Assembly: GCF_021271205.1 (NCBI RefSeq)
Contig: NZ_JAIWKS010000012.1
Coordinates: forward strand, 1 to 64,000
Direction of reading: 5' to 3'
DNA length: 64,000 nt
Source: Pseudomonas uvaldensis
GTDB lineage: Bacteria; Pseudomonadota; Gammaproteobacteria; Pseudomonadales; Pseudomonadaceae
Numbering within the stretch: the stretch's first letter is position 1; each line of letters begins with the position of its first letter. A program made the translations under genes and the position numbers. Below the pieces are notes generated by a model. That model was given only the letters and a program-made list of their open reading frames with translations, did no database searches and was not told where the DNA came from. This document shows, one piece after another, positions 1 through 7,722 of this stretch.

Positions 1-20
1 TTATGCGCTCGAATGCTGGT

Positions 21-52
21 AAAAGGATGCCCCTGCAAGGTCATCCTTTTTT
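21..52. terminator. Bidirectional intrinsic terminator
   Basis: A 9-bp stem (AAAAGGATG paired with CATCCTTTT) with an 11-12 base loop and flanking A and T runs. It lies just past the stop of the minus-strand LprI-like gene, so it probably ends that transcript. It may also serve a plus-strand gene to the left of the window. Confidence 0.7.
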
Positions 53-65
53 ATCCCCAGACCTG

Positions 66-467
66 TTAAGCCTCAGGTACCGGGCAGCTCAAATCCCCTT
101 CCTTGCATTTGAGATAGGTTTTGAAGGTTTCGACTCGCGCCTTGGTCAGGGCGGTGATGCAACTGCCGTAGATCAGTGGATAGACGCTACCACCTTCGAC
201 TCCCGACGCGGAAAAGTTGCATTCGGCATCGCGAAAGCCGATCCACGCTCGTTGTGCCTTGACCAACAGTTGCTTGGCCTCGGGGTTGTCTTTCAAACGT
301 GCTGTGATTTGCTTGTACAGGCTGTTCAGCTCGTCGTCGGCGGCTTTCTTCGCCTGGGCCGCGCATTGGTTCATCTCACCCTGGGTGGTGGCATTGGCGC
401 AATCGTCAGCTTGGGCGATGCTGACAAAAAGCAGCGGTGCCAGGGTCAGCAGCAAGCGTGGAGGCAT
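66..467 (-). CDS. LprI-like (DUF1311) periplasmic protein
   Basis: A 133-residue protein. It has an N-terminal signal peptide (hydrophobic run at residues 4-18, likely cleavage after AQA near residue 20). The mature part carries four cysteines and the pattern typical of the LprI/DUF1311 family: an early CxxATTQxEMNQC block, then a W-x-x-F-R-D-x-E-C motif. Some family members inhibit lysozyme; most have no proven role, so periplasmic envelope defence is an inference. I chose the ATG at 467 because it sits behind AAGGAGA and directly precedes the signal peptide. A longer reading frame upstream has no such support. It appears to be a single gene, with a terminator at 21-52. Confidence 0.8.
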   Translation of the reverse strand: MPPRLLLTLAPLLFVSIAQADDCANATTQGEMNQCAAQAKKAADDELNSLYKQITARLKDNPEAKQLLVKAQRAWIGFRDAECNFSASGVEGGSVYPLIYGSCITALTKARVETFKTYLKCKEGDLSCPVPEA

Positions 468-621
468 GTTGATCTCTCCTTGAGGGGTTAAAAAATGCAG
501 AGGAGTGTACATCGGGTCAGGCCGCTTTAACGTCACCGCACTGCCAAACCGCTCGACAGATACAACTTTCTGGTGGGCCGTGTGGTCTTACAGACCTACT
601 GTTGAACACAGGAGGTGACCT

Positions 622-1080
622 ATGCATTCATCCGATCGCATTGAAAGAAAGATCCTGCTCAAGGCGCCGCGCTCTCAGGTTTGGCGGGCCTTGGCCAATG
701 CCGAAATCTTTGGCCAATGGTTTGGAGTAGCGCTGGAAGGCAAACGCTTTGTGGCGGGTGAACGCACCCAGGGAAGGATTACTTATCCCGGTTATGAGCA
801 CCTCACCTGGGACGTGGCGGTTGAACGGGTAGAGCCCGAGAGAGTCTTCTCGTTTCGCTGGCACCCCTACGCGGTCGAGCCTGAGGTGGATTACTCCCAG
901 GAACCCGAAACCCGGGTGCAATTCGAACTGGAGGACATGAACGGTGGCACCTTGCTCAAGGTGATAGAGTCGGGATTCGACGGTATTCCTGAAGCTCGCC
1001 GACTCAAGGCTTTTCGCATGGACAGCCGTGGTTGGGACGAACAGATGGCCAAAATCGAGGAATTTCTGACCAAATCCTGA
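622..1080 (+). CDS. SRPBCC / AHSA1-like domain protein
   Basis: A 152-residue cytosolic protein with the START-like fold of the Activator-of-Hsp90-ATPase (AHSA1) family. The family signature is visible at the N-terminus (ERKILLKAPRSQVWRAL, then FGQWFGV) and at the C-terminus (a long helix beginning near SRGWDEQM). These small proteins bind hydrophobic ligands or act as polyketide-cyclase-like folds. The bacterial versions are mostly uncharacterised, so no substrate is claimed. The start at 622 follows a strong AGGAGGTG ribosome binding site. The gene stands alone, followed at once by the two small RNA genes. Confidence 0.8.
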   Translation: MHSSDRIERKILLKAPRSQVWRALANAEIFGQWFGVALEGKRFVAGERTQGRITYPGYEHLTWDVAVERVEPERVFSFRWHPYAVEPEVDYSQEPETRVQFELEDMNGGTLLKVIESGFDGIPEARRLKAFRMDSRGWDEQMAKIEEFLTKS

Positions 1081-1138
1081 TTCCAGCGGCTTAACCGCAG
1101 GTCATACCTGAGACCACTAGGGGTTTGCGGAAGTGCGC

Positions 1139-1156
1139 TATGGCAAATGTCTTACA
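1139..1156 (+). promoter_or_regulatory. Candidate GacA upstream activating site, first rsmX
   Basis: An imperfect GacA box: TATGGC, six bases, CTTACA. The known consensus is TGTAAG-N6-CTTACA. The right half is perfect and the left half weak. The box ends 44 bases before a TAATCT sequence (1201-1206) that may be the -10 region. The second sRNA copy has the same layout. Confidence 0.55.
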
Positions 1157-1210
1157 CAAGATGGTAGCTATGTCGTCTGTTTCACTTTGGATCCGACGCG
1201 TAATCTGTAC

Positions 1211-1327
1211 CCATCCACTGAAGCACAGGGAGTGCTCAGGATCAGGGACGATCGACCTTGCCAGGATGGCTATCGACAGGGAGTCGTAATGGTCTTGGAA
1301 AAAACCCGCTTAGGCGGGTTTTTTTTC
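1211..1327 (+). ncRNA. rsmX: RsmX-like small regulatory RNA, copy 1
   Basis: A roughly 115-nt RNA gene. It holds six GGA motifs, four of them in the loops of short perfect hairpins: GCAC-AGGGA-GTGC (1223-1235), GATC-AGGGAC-GATC (1240-1253), GCC-AGGAT-GGC (1260-1270) and CGAC-AGGGA-GTCG (1274-1286). It ends in an intrinsic terminator (1303-1327). This is the design of the Rsm family of decoy RNAs, which titrate the RsmA/RsmE translational repressors under GacS/GacA control. The 5' end is inferred from a TAATCT box and from conservation with the second copy. No ribosome binding site supports the short reading frame across this segment. Confidence 0.85.
1303..1327 (+). terminator. Intrinsic terminator of rsmX copy 1
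   Basis: Stem AACCCGC/GCGGGTT with a short loop, followed by eight T residues. The upstream A run extends the pairing. Confidence 0.9.
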
Positions 1328-1353
1328 GCCTATTAAAAGCCCAGGTGAGGCTG

Positions 1354-1371
1354 TATAGCGAAACGCTTACA
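1354..1371 (+). promoter_or_regulatory. Candidate GacA upstream activating site, second rsmX
   Basis: TATAGC, six bases, CTTACA: the same half-conserved box as in copy 1. It also ends exactly 44 bases before a TAATCT element (1416-1421). Confidence 0.55.
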
Positions 1372-1425
1372 GATCGACGCTACTTTCTCGTCTTTTGCCA
1401 CACCTGAGATGGGCCTAATCTGTGT

Positions 1426-1538
1426 CCATCCACTGAGTACAGGGAGTGCTTGGGGTCATGGATGATGGGACCAGGCATGGAATGCCAGACAGGGAGTCAA
1501 ATTGGTCCTCAAAAAACCCGCTTCGGCGGGTTTTTTTT
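1426..1538 (+). ncRNA. rsmX: RsmX-like small regulatory RNA, copy 2
   Basis: A second, diverged copy about 215 bases downstream of the first. It starts with the same CCATCCACTGA block and has five GGA motifs. GGA is presented in GTAC-AGGGA-GTGC (1437-1449), in a GGA triloop on a GGCAT/ATGCC stem (1474-1486) and in GAC-AGGGA-GTC (1488-1498). It ends in a near-identical CCCGC-TTCG-GCGGG terminator. The middle has diverged while the GGA hairpins, promoter spacing and terminator are kept, as expected of a functional duplicated RNA rather than a decayed repeat. Confidence 0.85.
1511..1538 (+). terminator. Intrinsic terminator of rsmX copy 2
   Basis: AAAAAACCCGC, TTCG tetraloop, GCGGGTTTTTTTT. A stable tetraloop terminator that also lies just beyond the stop of the convergent AraC-type gene. 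Confidence 0.9.
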
Positions 1539-1560
1539 CGGCTTTGAATAAGTGTCACGA

Positions 1561-2508
1561 TCAGGCGCTGTTGGGCTGCAACGTCAGTGCACGCAGGCGG
1601 GCGATGTCCTTGCTCGGAGAGGCGCCAAATAGACGGCTGTATTCGCGACTGAACTGCGAAGGGCTTTCATATCCCATCTTGTAGCCGATTGACGAAACGT
1701 CGCTGTTCTCCGAAAGCAGCAGCCGTCGGGCTTCCTGCAGGCGTAGCTGTTTCTGGTATTGCAATGGGCTCATGGCAGTCACGGCCTTGAAGCGGTGATG
1801 CAACGCCGAAGGGCTGAGATTGATCATCTGGGCGAGGCTATCGATGCTCAACGGCTCGGCGTAATGGTTGTTAAGCCACTCGATGGCGCGGCTGATGCGA
1901 TGGGCCTGGGTGTCCGGGATGGCAATTTCATGCAAGCGTTGGCCCTGGGCACCACGTAACAGCCGGTAGAAAATCTCCTGCTGGGCCAGTGGCGCGAGGG
2001 TGGCGATATCGTCCGGGGTTTCCAGTAAGCGCAGCAGGCGCAACATAGCGTCGAGCAGTGGCACGTCGATGCGGTCCAGGAACAACCCACGTCCACTCCG
2101 TTGCGCCGGCACACCGATGGGGCTGGCGTCGGCGATCAGGCGACAGACCTGTGCCGGGTCAATGTCCAGGCGAATGCACATGTAAGGTCGCTCGGGGCTG
2201 GCTTCGATCACTTGGCCGGCCAACGGCAGCGTCACGGAGACCACCAGATAGTTGAGCGGATCGTAGACGTAGCATTCATCTGCCAGACGTACTTCCTTGC
2301 GCCCCTCGATGATCACGCACAGGCCAGGCTTATGCACCAGGTGCAGGGCTTCGGTGGGCTCGTCGCTGCGAATGAGGTTCAACGCGCCGATGGCGGTAGG
2401 GAACACTCCATTTTCCGGCGCAAAACGTTTCATCAGGTCCGCCAGTTCGGCCCGGCGCTGGTTGAGGCCGTCGTCTGGCGCAATTTGTATGGATGTGGAT
2501 ACCGACAT
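1561..2508 (-). CDS. AraC-family transcriptional regulator
   Basis: A 315-residue regulator. The N-terminal half matches the AraC_N ligand-binding type (PF06719-like) found with aldehyde or alcohol dehydrogenase genes. The C-terminal ~100 residues form the two helix-turn-helix AraC domain: the first around SIDSLAQMINLSPSALHHRF, the second ending in GYESPSQFSREYSRLFG. The ATG at 2508 has a GGGAGA ribosome binding site; a start 33 codons further upstream adds sequence unlike the family. It is divergent from the SDR gene at 2712 with about 200 bases between them, so it most likely controls that oxidoreductase. This target is inferred from position. Confidence 0.85.
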   Translation of the reverse strand: MSVSTSIQIAPDDGLNQRRAELADLMKRFAPENGVFPTAIGALNLIRSDEPTEALHLVHKPGLCVIIEGRKEVRLADECYVYDPLNYLVVSVTLPLAGQVIEASPERPYMCIRLDIDPAQVCRLIADASPIGVPAQRSGRGLFLDRIDVPLLDAMLRLLRLLETPDDIATLAPLAQQEIFYRLLRGAQGQRLHEIAIPDTQAHRISRAIEWLNNHYAEPLSIDSLAQMINLSPSALHHRFKAVTAMSPLQYQKQLRLQEARRLLLSENSDVSSIGYKMGYESPSQFSREYSRLFGASPSKDIARLRALTLQPNSA

Positions 2509-2711
2509 GCCGATCAAATCTCCCTGGCCAAATGAATGGATCGCGCTAGTAAAGCCGATTGCGAGGCTGGCGACCAGCGTCGCTTTTATCGCTACAGGAT
2601 CGTGCAAGCGGGCAAGAGGATCCGGCTAACCCCAGCCTCGGTCGCTTCCCTAATCTGGATCTGTCGAAACGCTCCCACCGGGGGCCAACACATCCAGACG
2701 AGGAAACCATC

Positions 2712-3449
2712 ATGTCCGATATCCAAAACAAAGTAGTGGTGATCACGGGTGCCAGCAGCGGGATTGGTGAAGCCGCGGCACGCCTGCTGGCCGCCCTTGG
2801 GGCCCGTGTGGTGCTCGGCGCACGGCGTGTCGATCGCTTGCAAGCGTTGGTCCAGGAACTCGAAGCCAGTGGACAGCAGGCTATCTGCAAAGCCGTGGAC
2901 GTGACCCGTCGTGACGATGTCCAGAGCCTGGTCGACTTCGCCGTCGAACGTTTCGGCCGGATCGACGTGATCATCAACAACGCCGGCGTCATGCCGCTTT
3001 CCAAGCTCGAGGCGCTGAAAGTCGAGGAATGGGATCGTATGATAGATGTCAACATCCGTGGCGTGCTCCACGGCATCGCGGCCGGCCTGCCGTTGATGCA
3101 GCGCCAGCGCAGCGGCCAGTTCATCAACATCGCGTCCATCGGCGCCTACACCGTCAGCCCGACCGCCGCCGTGTACTGCGCCACTAAATTTGCTGTGCGG
3201 GCCATTTCCGAAGGTCTGCGTCAGGAGGTCGGCGGTGATGTGCGGGTGACGGTCATTTCCCCTGGCGTGACCGAGTCGGAACTGGCCGAGAGTATTTCCG
3301 ATGAAGGTGGCCGTGCCGAGATGCGTGAATTCCGCAGGATCTCGATTCCCGCGGAGGCGATTGCCCGGGCGATTGCCTACGCCATCGAGCAACCGGCGGA
3401 TGTCGATGTCAGTGAACTGATCGTACGGCCCACCGCCAGCCCGTTCTAA
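2712..3449 (+). CDS. Short-chain dehydrogenase/reductase (SDR)
   Basis: A 245-residue classical SDR that would use NAD(P)H in the cytosol. The cofactor motif TGASSGIGEA lies near residues 11-20, NNAG in the middle, the catalytic Ser follows INIAS, and the catalytic YxxxK is YCATK. Substrate specificity cannot be read. The ATG at 2712 begins the conserved MSDIQNK start; the upstream in-frame extension covers the intergenic promoter region. Its partner is the divergent AraC regulator, a common arrangement for inducible carbonyl reductases in Pseudomonas. Confidence 0.85.
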   Translation: MSDIQNKVVVITGASSGIGEAAARLLAALGARVVLGARRVDRLQALVQELEASGQQAICKAVDVTRRDDVQSLVDFAVERFGRIDVIINNAGVMPLSKLEALKVEEWDRMIDVNIRGVLHGIAAGLPLMQRQRSGQFINIASIGAYTVSPTAAVYCATKFAVRAISEGLRQEVGGDVRVTVISPGVTESELAESISDEGGRAEMREFRRISIPAEAIARAIAYAIEQPADVDVSELIVRPTASPF

Positions 3450-3472
3450 AACGGACTGAGTCAACGTCAGAA

Positions 3473-3518
3473 CGGCCTCTGTGACATACGGGGAAAATTT
3501 CCGTAGGCACAGAGGCCG
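3473..3518. terminator. Long hairpin between convergent genes
   Basis: An 11-bp perfect stem (CGGCCTCTGTG with CACAGAGGCCG) encloses a second inverted repeat (TACGG / CCGTA around an AAATTT centre). It lies between the convergent SDR and isonitrile hydratase-like genes. There is no long T tract, so termination is inferred from shape and place. Confidence 0.5.
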
Positions 3519-3537
3519 ATCCGATAGGAAGCGACTG

Positions 3538-4224
3538 CTACGCCAACGCCAACCGCTCCGCAGCCCGTTGGGTAATCTGCGAGCGCACTCGGAACGACTC
3601 CGCCGTACGCCGGCGGGCTTCTTCCAGTACATGGAGCGGCGCGGTATCCGGGCTCCCCGACTCGAACGGCGGGGCAGGGGCATATTCGAGCTGCAGCTGG
3701 ACCAACTCGGCCATGTCCCGGTCGAACAGCTCGGCCGCCAGGGTCAAGGCAAAATCGATCCCTGCCGTGATGCCGCCACCGGTGATCAGGTTGCCGTCGC
3801 GTACTACACGCTCCTGGACGGGTGTCGCCCCAAGGGTGTGCAGCAGGCTGTGATAGGCCCAGTGGGTGGTAGCGCGTTTATCCCGCAGCAGTCCCGCGGC
3901 GCCGAGTACCAGAGAACCGGTGCACACCGAGGTGACGTATTGGGCGTGAGCCGCCTGGCTCTGGATGAACGCCAGGGTCTGCGCATCCTCCATCAGCGCC
4001 CCGACGCCCGTGCCGCCAGGGACGCAGATCACGTCGAGCTTCGGACAATCGTCGAAGGTGATGGTGGGAAGCAGAACCAGACCGGTACTGGCGGTGACCG
4101 GGGCCAGGTCTTTCCAGATCAGATGCACCTTCACGTCCGGCAATGAGGCCAGTACGTCATAAGGGCCGGTCAGGTCCAGCTGTTGGACCTGCGGAAACAA
4201 TAGCAAGCCGATCTGTAATGTCAT
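3538..4224 (-). CDS. inhA: DJ-1/PfpI protein, isonitrile hydratase-like
   Basis: A 228-residue DJ-1/PfpI fold protein. Its start (MTLQIGLLLFPQVQQLDLTGP) and length match Pseudomonas isonitrile hydratase, which hydrates isonitriles to N-substituted formamides. The nucleophile cysteine sits in VTSVCTGS, and the HWAYH region follows. The ATG at 4224 has a strong AAGGAGAA site 8 bases away. It is divergent from a GlxA-type regulator whose N-terminal half has the same fold, so the regulator probably controls this gene. The family is firm; the exact substrate is likely but not proven. Confidence 0.75.
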   Translation of the reverse strand: MTLQIGLLLFPQVQQLDLTGPYDVLASLPDVKVHLIWKDLAPVTASTGLVLLPTITFDDCPKLDVICVPGGTGVGALMEDAQTLAFIQSQAAHAQYVTSVCTGSLVLGAAGLLRDKRATTHWAYHSLLHTLGATPVQERVVRDGNLITGGGITAGIDFALTLAAELFDRDMAELVQLQLEYAPAPPFESGSPDTAPLHVLEEARRRTAESFRVRSQITQRAAERLALA

Positions 4225-4323
4225 GGTGCGTTCTCCTTGTGATGATGCCCGAGAGCTGGACGACTCAACTTTAGGGCCGTAGGCTCTGGCGTACTCGCCA
4301 ATAAACCCACGAATTACGCCAAT

Positions 4324-5316
4324 ATGCCCAATCCGCCGAAAACCGTTCATGTGCTGGCCTTCGCCAACGTGCAAGTGCTCGATGTCACCGGGCCTTTGCA
4401 GGTGTTCGCATCGGCCAATGACCTGGCCCGCCAGAAAGGCCTGCCGTTGCCATATGCGCCGACGGTGATCGCGGCCGGTGGCGGGGCAGTAGTGTCTTCG
4501 GCGGGCTTGGCGTTGGTGGCCCAGCCGCTGCCGAGCGAAGGTAGCGATACCTTGTTGATCGCCGGTGGCTGGGGGGTGTACGAGGCCGCGAAGGATCCGG
4601 CGCTGGTGGCCTGGGTCAAGGCGCAAGGTTCGCGTTCGCGGCGGGTAGCCTCGGTGTGTACCGGGGCGTTCCTGCTGGCCGCCAGTGGCTGGTTGGACGG
4701 AAGGCGAGTGGCCACCCACTGGACCCGTTGTGAACAACTGGCCGCACAGCATCCGCAGCTGCGGGTCGAGCCCAATCCGATTTTCATTAACGACGGTCCA
4801 GTCTGGACATCGGCCGGGGTCACCGCCGGCATCGACCTGGCCCTGGCACTGGTGGAAGATGACTTGGGTCGCGCCGCGGCCCTGGAGGTTGCCCGGCAGT
4901 TGGTGGTGTTTCTCAAGCGTCCTGGTGGGCAGTCGCAATTCAGCGTGACGCTATCGCTACAGAACCAGGGAAGTCGGTTTGACGAATTGCATGCCTGGAT
5001 CGCCGAGAACCTCACCCGAGACCTGGGCCTGCCCCACCTGGCCGCCCAGGCGGGCATGAGCGAACGCAGCTTTGTGCGGCACTACCGCGCCGAAACCGGC
5101 CAGACACCGGCGCGGGCGGTGGAGTTGATCCGTGTGGAAACTGCCCGCCGGTTGCTGGCCGACACCGTTGTGCCGATCAAACGGGTGGCGGTGCATTGTG
5201 GTTTTGGCAGCGAGGAAACCCTGCGCCGCAGTTTTCTGCGGGCCATGGGCGTCACACCCCAGGCCTATCGCGAGCGGTTCGCGGTCAGCCCTCAAGCAGA
5301 TCCAGCAGGGCCCTGA
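4324..5316 (+). CDS. GlxA-family AraC-type transcriptional regulator
   Basis: A 330-residue regulator. Residues about 5-200 form a DJ-1/PfpI-like domain (VCTGAFLLAASGWLDGRR, THWTRC), here used for sensing. The C-terminal ~110 residues are an AraC helix-turn-helix domain (LPHLAAQAGMSERSFVRHYRAETG, then VAVHCGFGSEETLRRSFLRAMG). It is transcribed divergently from the isonitrile hydratase-like gene with a ~100-base shared promoter region. Its last 32 bases overlap the end of the convergent hydrolase gene. Confidence 0.85.
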   Translation: MPNPPKTVHVLAFANVQVLDVTGPLQVFASANDLARQKGLPLPYAPTVIAAGGGAVVSSAGLALVAQPLPSEGSDTLLIAGGWGVYEAAKDPALVAWVKAQGSRSRRVASVCTGAFLLAASGWLDGRRVATHWTRCEQLAAQHPQLRVEPNPIFINDGPVWTSAGVTAGIDLALALVEDDLGRAAALEVARQLVVFLKRPGGQSQFSVTLSLQNQGSRFDELHAWIAENLTRDLGLPHLAAQAGMSERSFVRHYRAETGQTPARAVELIRVETARRLLADTVVPIKRVAVHCGFGSEETLRRSFLRAMGVTPQAYRERFAVSPQADPAGP

Positions 5317-6187
5317 GCGTCGCTTCAGGCGCCTCCTGGGGAACGTTGTGTCCAACGCCGGCCAGCACCCGGCGCTCATAGAAACCGGTGAAATGGCCGG
5401 CGTCTTCGTCATGTTCGGATGGAGGCCCGACGCCGTCGTCGGCGCCACACAGGGAAATACTCGGCACACCGATGGCCGGTTGCGCCGCCAGTTGTTCCTC
5501 CAACCATTCCAGGGTCGGGTCCCCTGGTGCGTACATGAAGCGATGCCGATAGGAGTGGATCACCACGTCGACGAAGTCCGGATTGTCCAAGGACGGAGCG
5601 CTCAGCGGGTACAGTTCGGCGCCGCGTTTCCAGGTCGGTGACCACAAGCGCCAGAGCAATTCACACAACTCGCGTCGATTCTGCGTCAGGCCTTCAACGC
5701 CGCGGGCGGTGTGGAAATAGTACTGGTACCACAGGCGATGTTCGGTGGCCGGGTCCAACGGCTGGGTCGATTGGGGAATGTTCTGCAGGTTGTAGCCATC
5801 CCCGGTGACCAGGCAGCGTACGCGCTCTGGCCACAATGCCGCCACAATGCAGGCTGCCCGACCGCCCCAGTCATAGCCGCACAGCGCCGCTTGGGGGATA
5901 TGCAGGACGTGCATCAGATCCAGCAGGTCCTGGGCCAGCGCCGCTTGCTGACCGGAGCGGATGATGGCCGGGTTATTGAACCGGGTCGGGCCGTAGCCAC
6001 GCAGGTAGGGCACGATGACCCGGTAGCCGCGCTCGGCGAGGGCCGGGGCGACTTCATCGAAGGCCCTGGGGTCGTAAGGGAAGCCATGCAGCAGAATGAC
6101 CGGCTCGCCCGAGATGGGGCCGTGCTCTTCATAGGCGATGCGCAACAGCGGCGTCACCGCGAAATTGACCTTGGAATCCAGGTTCAT
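5285..6187 (-). CDS. Alpha/beta hydrolase, epoxide hydrolase-like
   Basis: A 300-residue alpha/beta hydrolase. The oxyanion-hole motif HGFPYD is near residue 34. The nucleophile elbow reads G-Y-D-W-G-G with Asp106 as nucleophile, and the catalytic His lies in GVGHNVPQEAP near the C-terminus. An Asp nucleophile places it with epoxide hydrolases and haloalkane dehalogenases rather than serine esterases. The natural substrate is unknown. I chose the ATG at 6187 (MNLDSK); a start six codons upstream is possible. It lies 28 bases downstream of the small unknown gene at 6216-6593, and the two are probably cotranscribed. Confidence 0.8.
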   Translation of the reverse strand: MNLDSKVNFAVTPLLRIAYEEHGPISGEPVILLHGFPYDPRAFDEVAPALAERGYRVIVPYLRGYGPTRFNNPAIIRSGQQAALAQDLLDLMHVLHIPQAALCGYDWGGRAACIVAALWPERVRCLVTGDGYNLQNIPQSTQPLDPATEHRLWYQYYFHTARGVEGLTQNRRELCELLWRLWSPTWKRGAELYPLSAPSLDNPDFVDVVIHSYRHRFMYAPGDPTLEWLEEQLAAQPAIGVPSISLCGADDGVGPPSEHDEDAGHFTGFYERRVLAGVGHNVPQEAPEATLRALLDLLEG

Positions 6188-6215
6188 ACCGGCCTCCGAC
6201 TGCACCCGGTTGCGC

Positions 6216-6593
6216 TCACGCGGGTTCCTGATTCACGTATTTGGCCCGGTCCGGCGTGAAGGTCACGATCATCTTCGTGCGGGAGCAGGTCAGCGTGCGT
6301 TCCTGGGACAGGTCGATGTCCAGGTCTTCACCGCGCAGCCCCTGCCACTGGGCGAGGTATTTGAGGCAACCGAATTTTTCGTTTTTCTTCAGGCTGCGGT
6401 TGACGCCGCCTTTCCAGCCCAATACGGGCAACTCCCCAGCCAGGCAGCGTTGTGCCAGTTCCGGAAATTTCAGCGCCCGGTCGCGGCCGATTTCCCAGCA
6501 CTTGATCAAGCCCTTGTCCTGGCCTTCCCAGAGCGCCTCCCGGGTCAGGCCCGTGCGGGCCGGGGTGTCGATGGTTCGTTTCACGTGGGTCAT
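6216..6593 (-). CDS. Small protein of unknown function
   Basis: A 125-residue basic, probably cytosolic protein that I do not recognise. It has no signal peptide or membrane segment. It contains several short charged stretches, three cysteines, and a C-terminal beta-rich tail (RTKMIVTFTPDRAKYV). An AAGGA ribosome binding site lies 8 bases before the ATG at 6593, and codon use looks like that of its neighbours, so it is likely real. It lies 28 bases upstream of the alpha/beta hydrolase on the same strand, which suggests a two-gene operon. Confidence 0.65.
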   Translation of the reverse strand: MTHVKRTIDTPARTGLTREALWEGQDKGLIKCWEIGRDRALKFPELAQRCLAGELPVLGWKGGVNRSLKKNEKFGCLKYLAQWQGLRGEDLDIDLSQERTLTCSRTKMIVTFTPDRAKYVNQEPA

Positions 6594-6728
6594 GCCTAAT
6601 CCTTGAATCGGGTTTTATCGGGCAGCTCCGCTGCACCCGTAGCGCATCGATCTTAGGAGGGGTTGGGCGGGCTGGCAACCTGCGAGGCGATGGCGCGATA
6701 AATGGCTGGAGTCGGTGATGTTTTTCTT

Positions 6729-6863
6729 GTGGCGAGGGGATTTATCCCCGCTGGGCCGCAACGCGGCCCCTTGTAAACATCCCTATTCGTTCGACCTGAC
6801 GTTCTCGGTTGCGTGCTTTTAGGACTGCTGCGCAGCCCAGCGGGGATAAATCCCCTCGCCACA
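6729..6863. repeat. Inverted pair of REP-like elements
   Basis: Two perfect 29-bp arms (6729-6757 and 6835-6863) in opposite orientation with 77 bases between. Each arm contains its own imperfect palindrome around GGGGATTTATCCCC. This is a common type of Pseudomonas repetitive extragenic palindrome pair. The rest of the 6594-7172 stretch shows no convincing gene. Confidence 0.75.
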
Positions 6864-7172
6864 ATGGTGTGGTGTTCCTACAAGAAAATAGGCGAGCCGG
6901 AAATTTCCGACGAGTTCTGGCGGTTGTCGGGTCGGAAGCGGTGGGGATAGGCTTTGCCGGTCGCTGCAAAATCAGCGACCGGGCTTGGTCGTCCGGGTTT
7001 AGAATGGCGCACGGTGCCGCGAGAGCGGCTGTCTGCTTTATGGCTGGCTGTGCGTGGGAGGGCTTCGGGCCCTGCCGGGTTTCCATTCCCTGGTCGACCA
7101 ACCTGCGTACAGTTCGCCACCTTCTGCTTGGTCGCGGAAATGGCGAGCTCCACTTTTGAATGGAGCTTCATC

Positions 7173-7535
7173 ATGGTCAAGATCACCCCCAACCCCCCGA
7201 AAGCCGAAAACCTCGGCGCCTACACCACCCTCGATTCAAAAAAACTCCGCGAAGCCGCCGACCGGGCGCTGAAGGTTCACTTGTCACCGGCACCTGTGGA
7301 CAAACCCGATACCCAAAACGGCCAGGTCTTCGCGGTGGTGCCGGGCCTCAACACCGAATCGGTGCTGGTCAGCCTCAGCGAAACCCTGGCCTCGGCCAAT
7401 GCGCTGGTCTGTGACCTGGCGTTCGAGCTGGAGGGCTCCCGGCGGCATGTGGCGCTGGGGATTCAGCAGTTGATCGAGTTGGGGACGCTGCTGGCGAATC
7501 GTGCGCTGGATGATGTCGAAGTGGCAGGGCGCTGA
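7173..7535 (+). CDS. DUF6124 family protein
   Basis: A 120-residue protein of the Pseudomonas-specific DUF6124 family. The family start is clear (MVKITPNPP, then LDSKKLREAADRAL), as is the conserved C-terminal block (DLAFELEGSRRHVALGIQQLIELGTLLANRALD). No signal peptide or membrane helix is seen. Function is unknown; these genes often occur in several copies per genome, alone and beside REP elements, as here. The ATG at 7173 has only a weak upstream site (GGAGC), but the family start fixes it. A truncated relative lies at 57454-57558. Confidence 0.8.
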   Translation: MVKITPNPPKAENLGAYTTLDSKKLREAADRALKVHLSPAPVDKPDTQNGQVFAVVPGLNTESVLVSLSETLASANALVCDLAFELEGSRRHVALGIQQLIELGTLLANRALDDVEVAGR

Positions 7536-7560
7536 GTTTTGTAGTGCAGTTGATGGCGCT

Positions 7561-7702
7561 ATCGCGGGCAAGCCTTGCTCCCACAGGTCTGGCGGCATCC
7601 TGTGAGAACAGCCTTGCTCCCCAGGTTCGGCGGCATTCTGTGAGAACAGCCTTGCTCTCAGAGGCGCAGAGATATTCTGTGGGAGCAAGGCTTGCCCGCG
7701 AT
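7561..7702. repeat. REP cluster with inverted 25-bp ends
   Basis: Perfect 25-bp inverted arms (7561-7585 and 7678-7702), the usual GCGGGCAAGCCTTGCTCCCACA type. Between them are two degenerate direct copies of a unit containing CTGTGAGAACAGCCTTGCTC. It fills the gap between the convergent DUF6124 and GH15 genes. Confidence 0.85.
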
Positions 7703-7722
7703 GGAGGCATGACTGACACTCC

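Noticed and set aside
1133..1336. A 67-codon reading frame across the first sRNA
   Set aside because: No ribosome binding site, and it runs through the GGA hairpins and the intrinsic terminator. The sRNA explains the sequence better.
7561..7702. Possible CRISPR-like array from evenly repeated short units
   Set aside because: The units are inverted REP palindromes with no unique spacers, and no cas genes are present.
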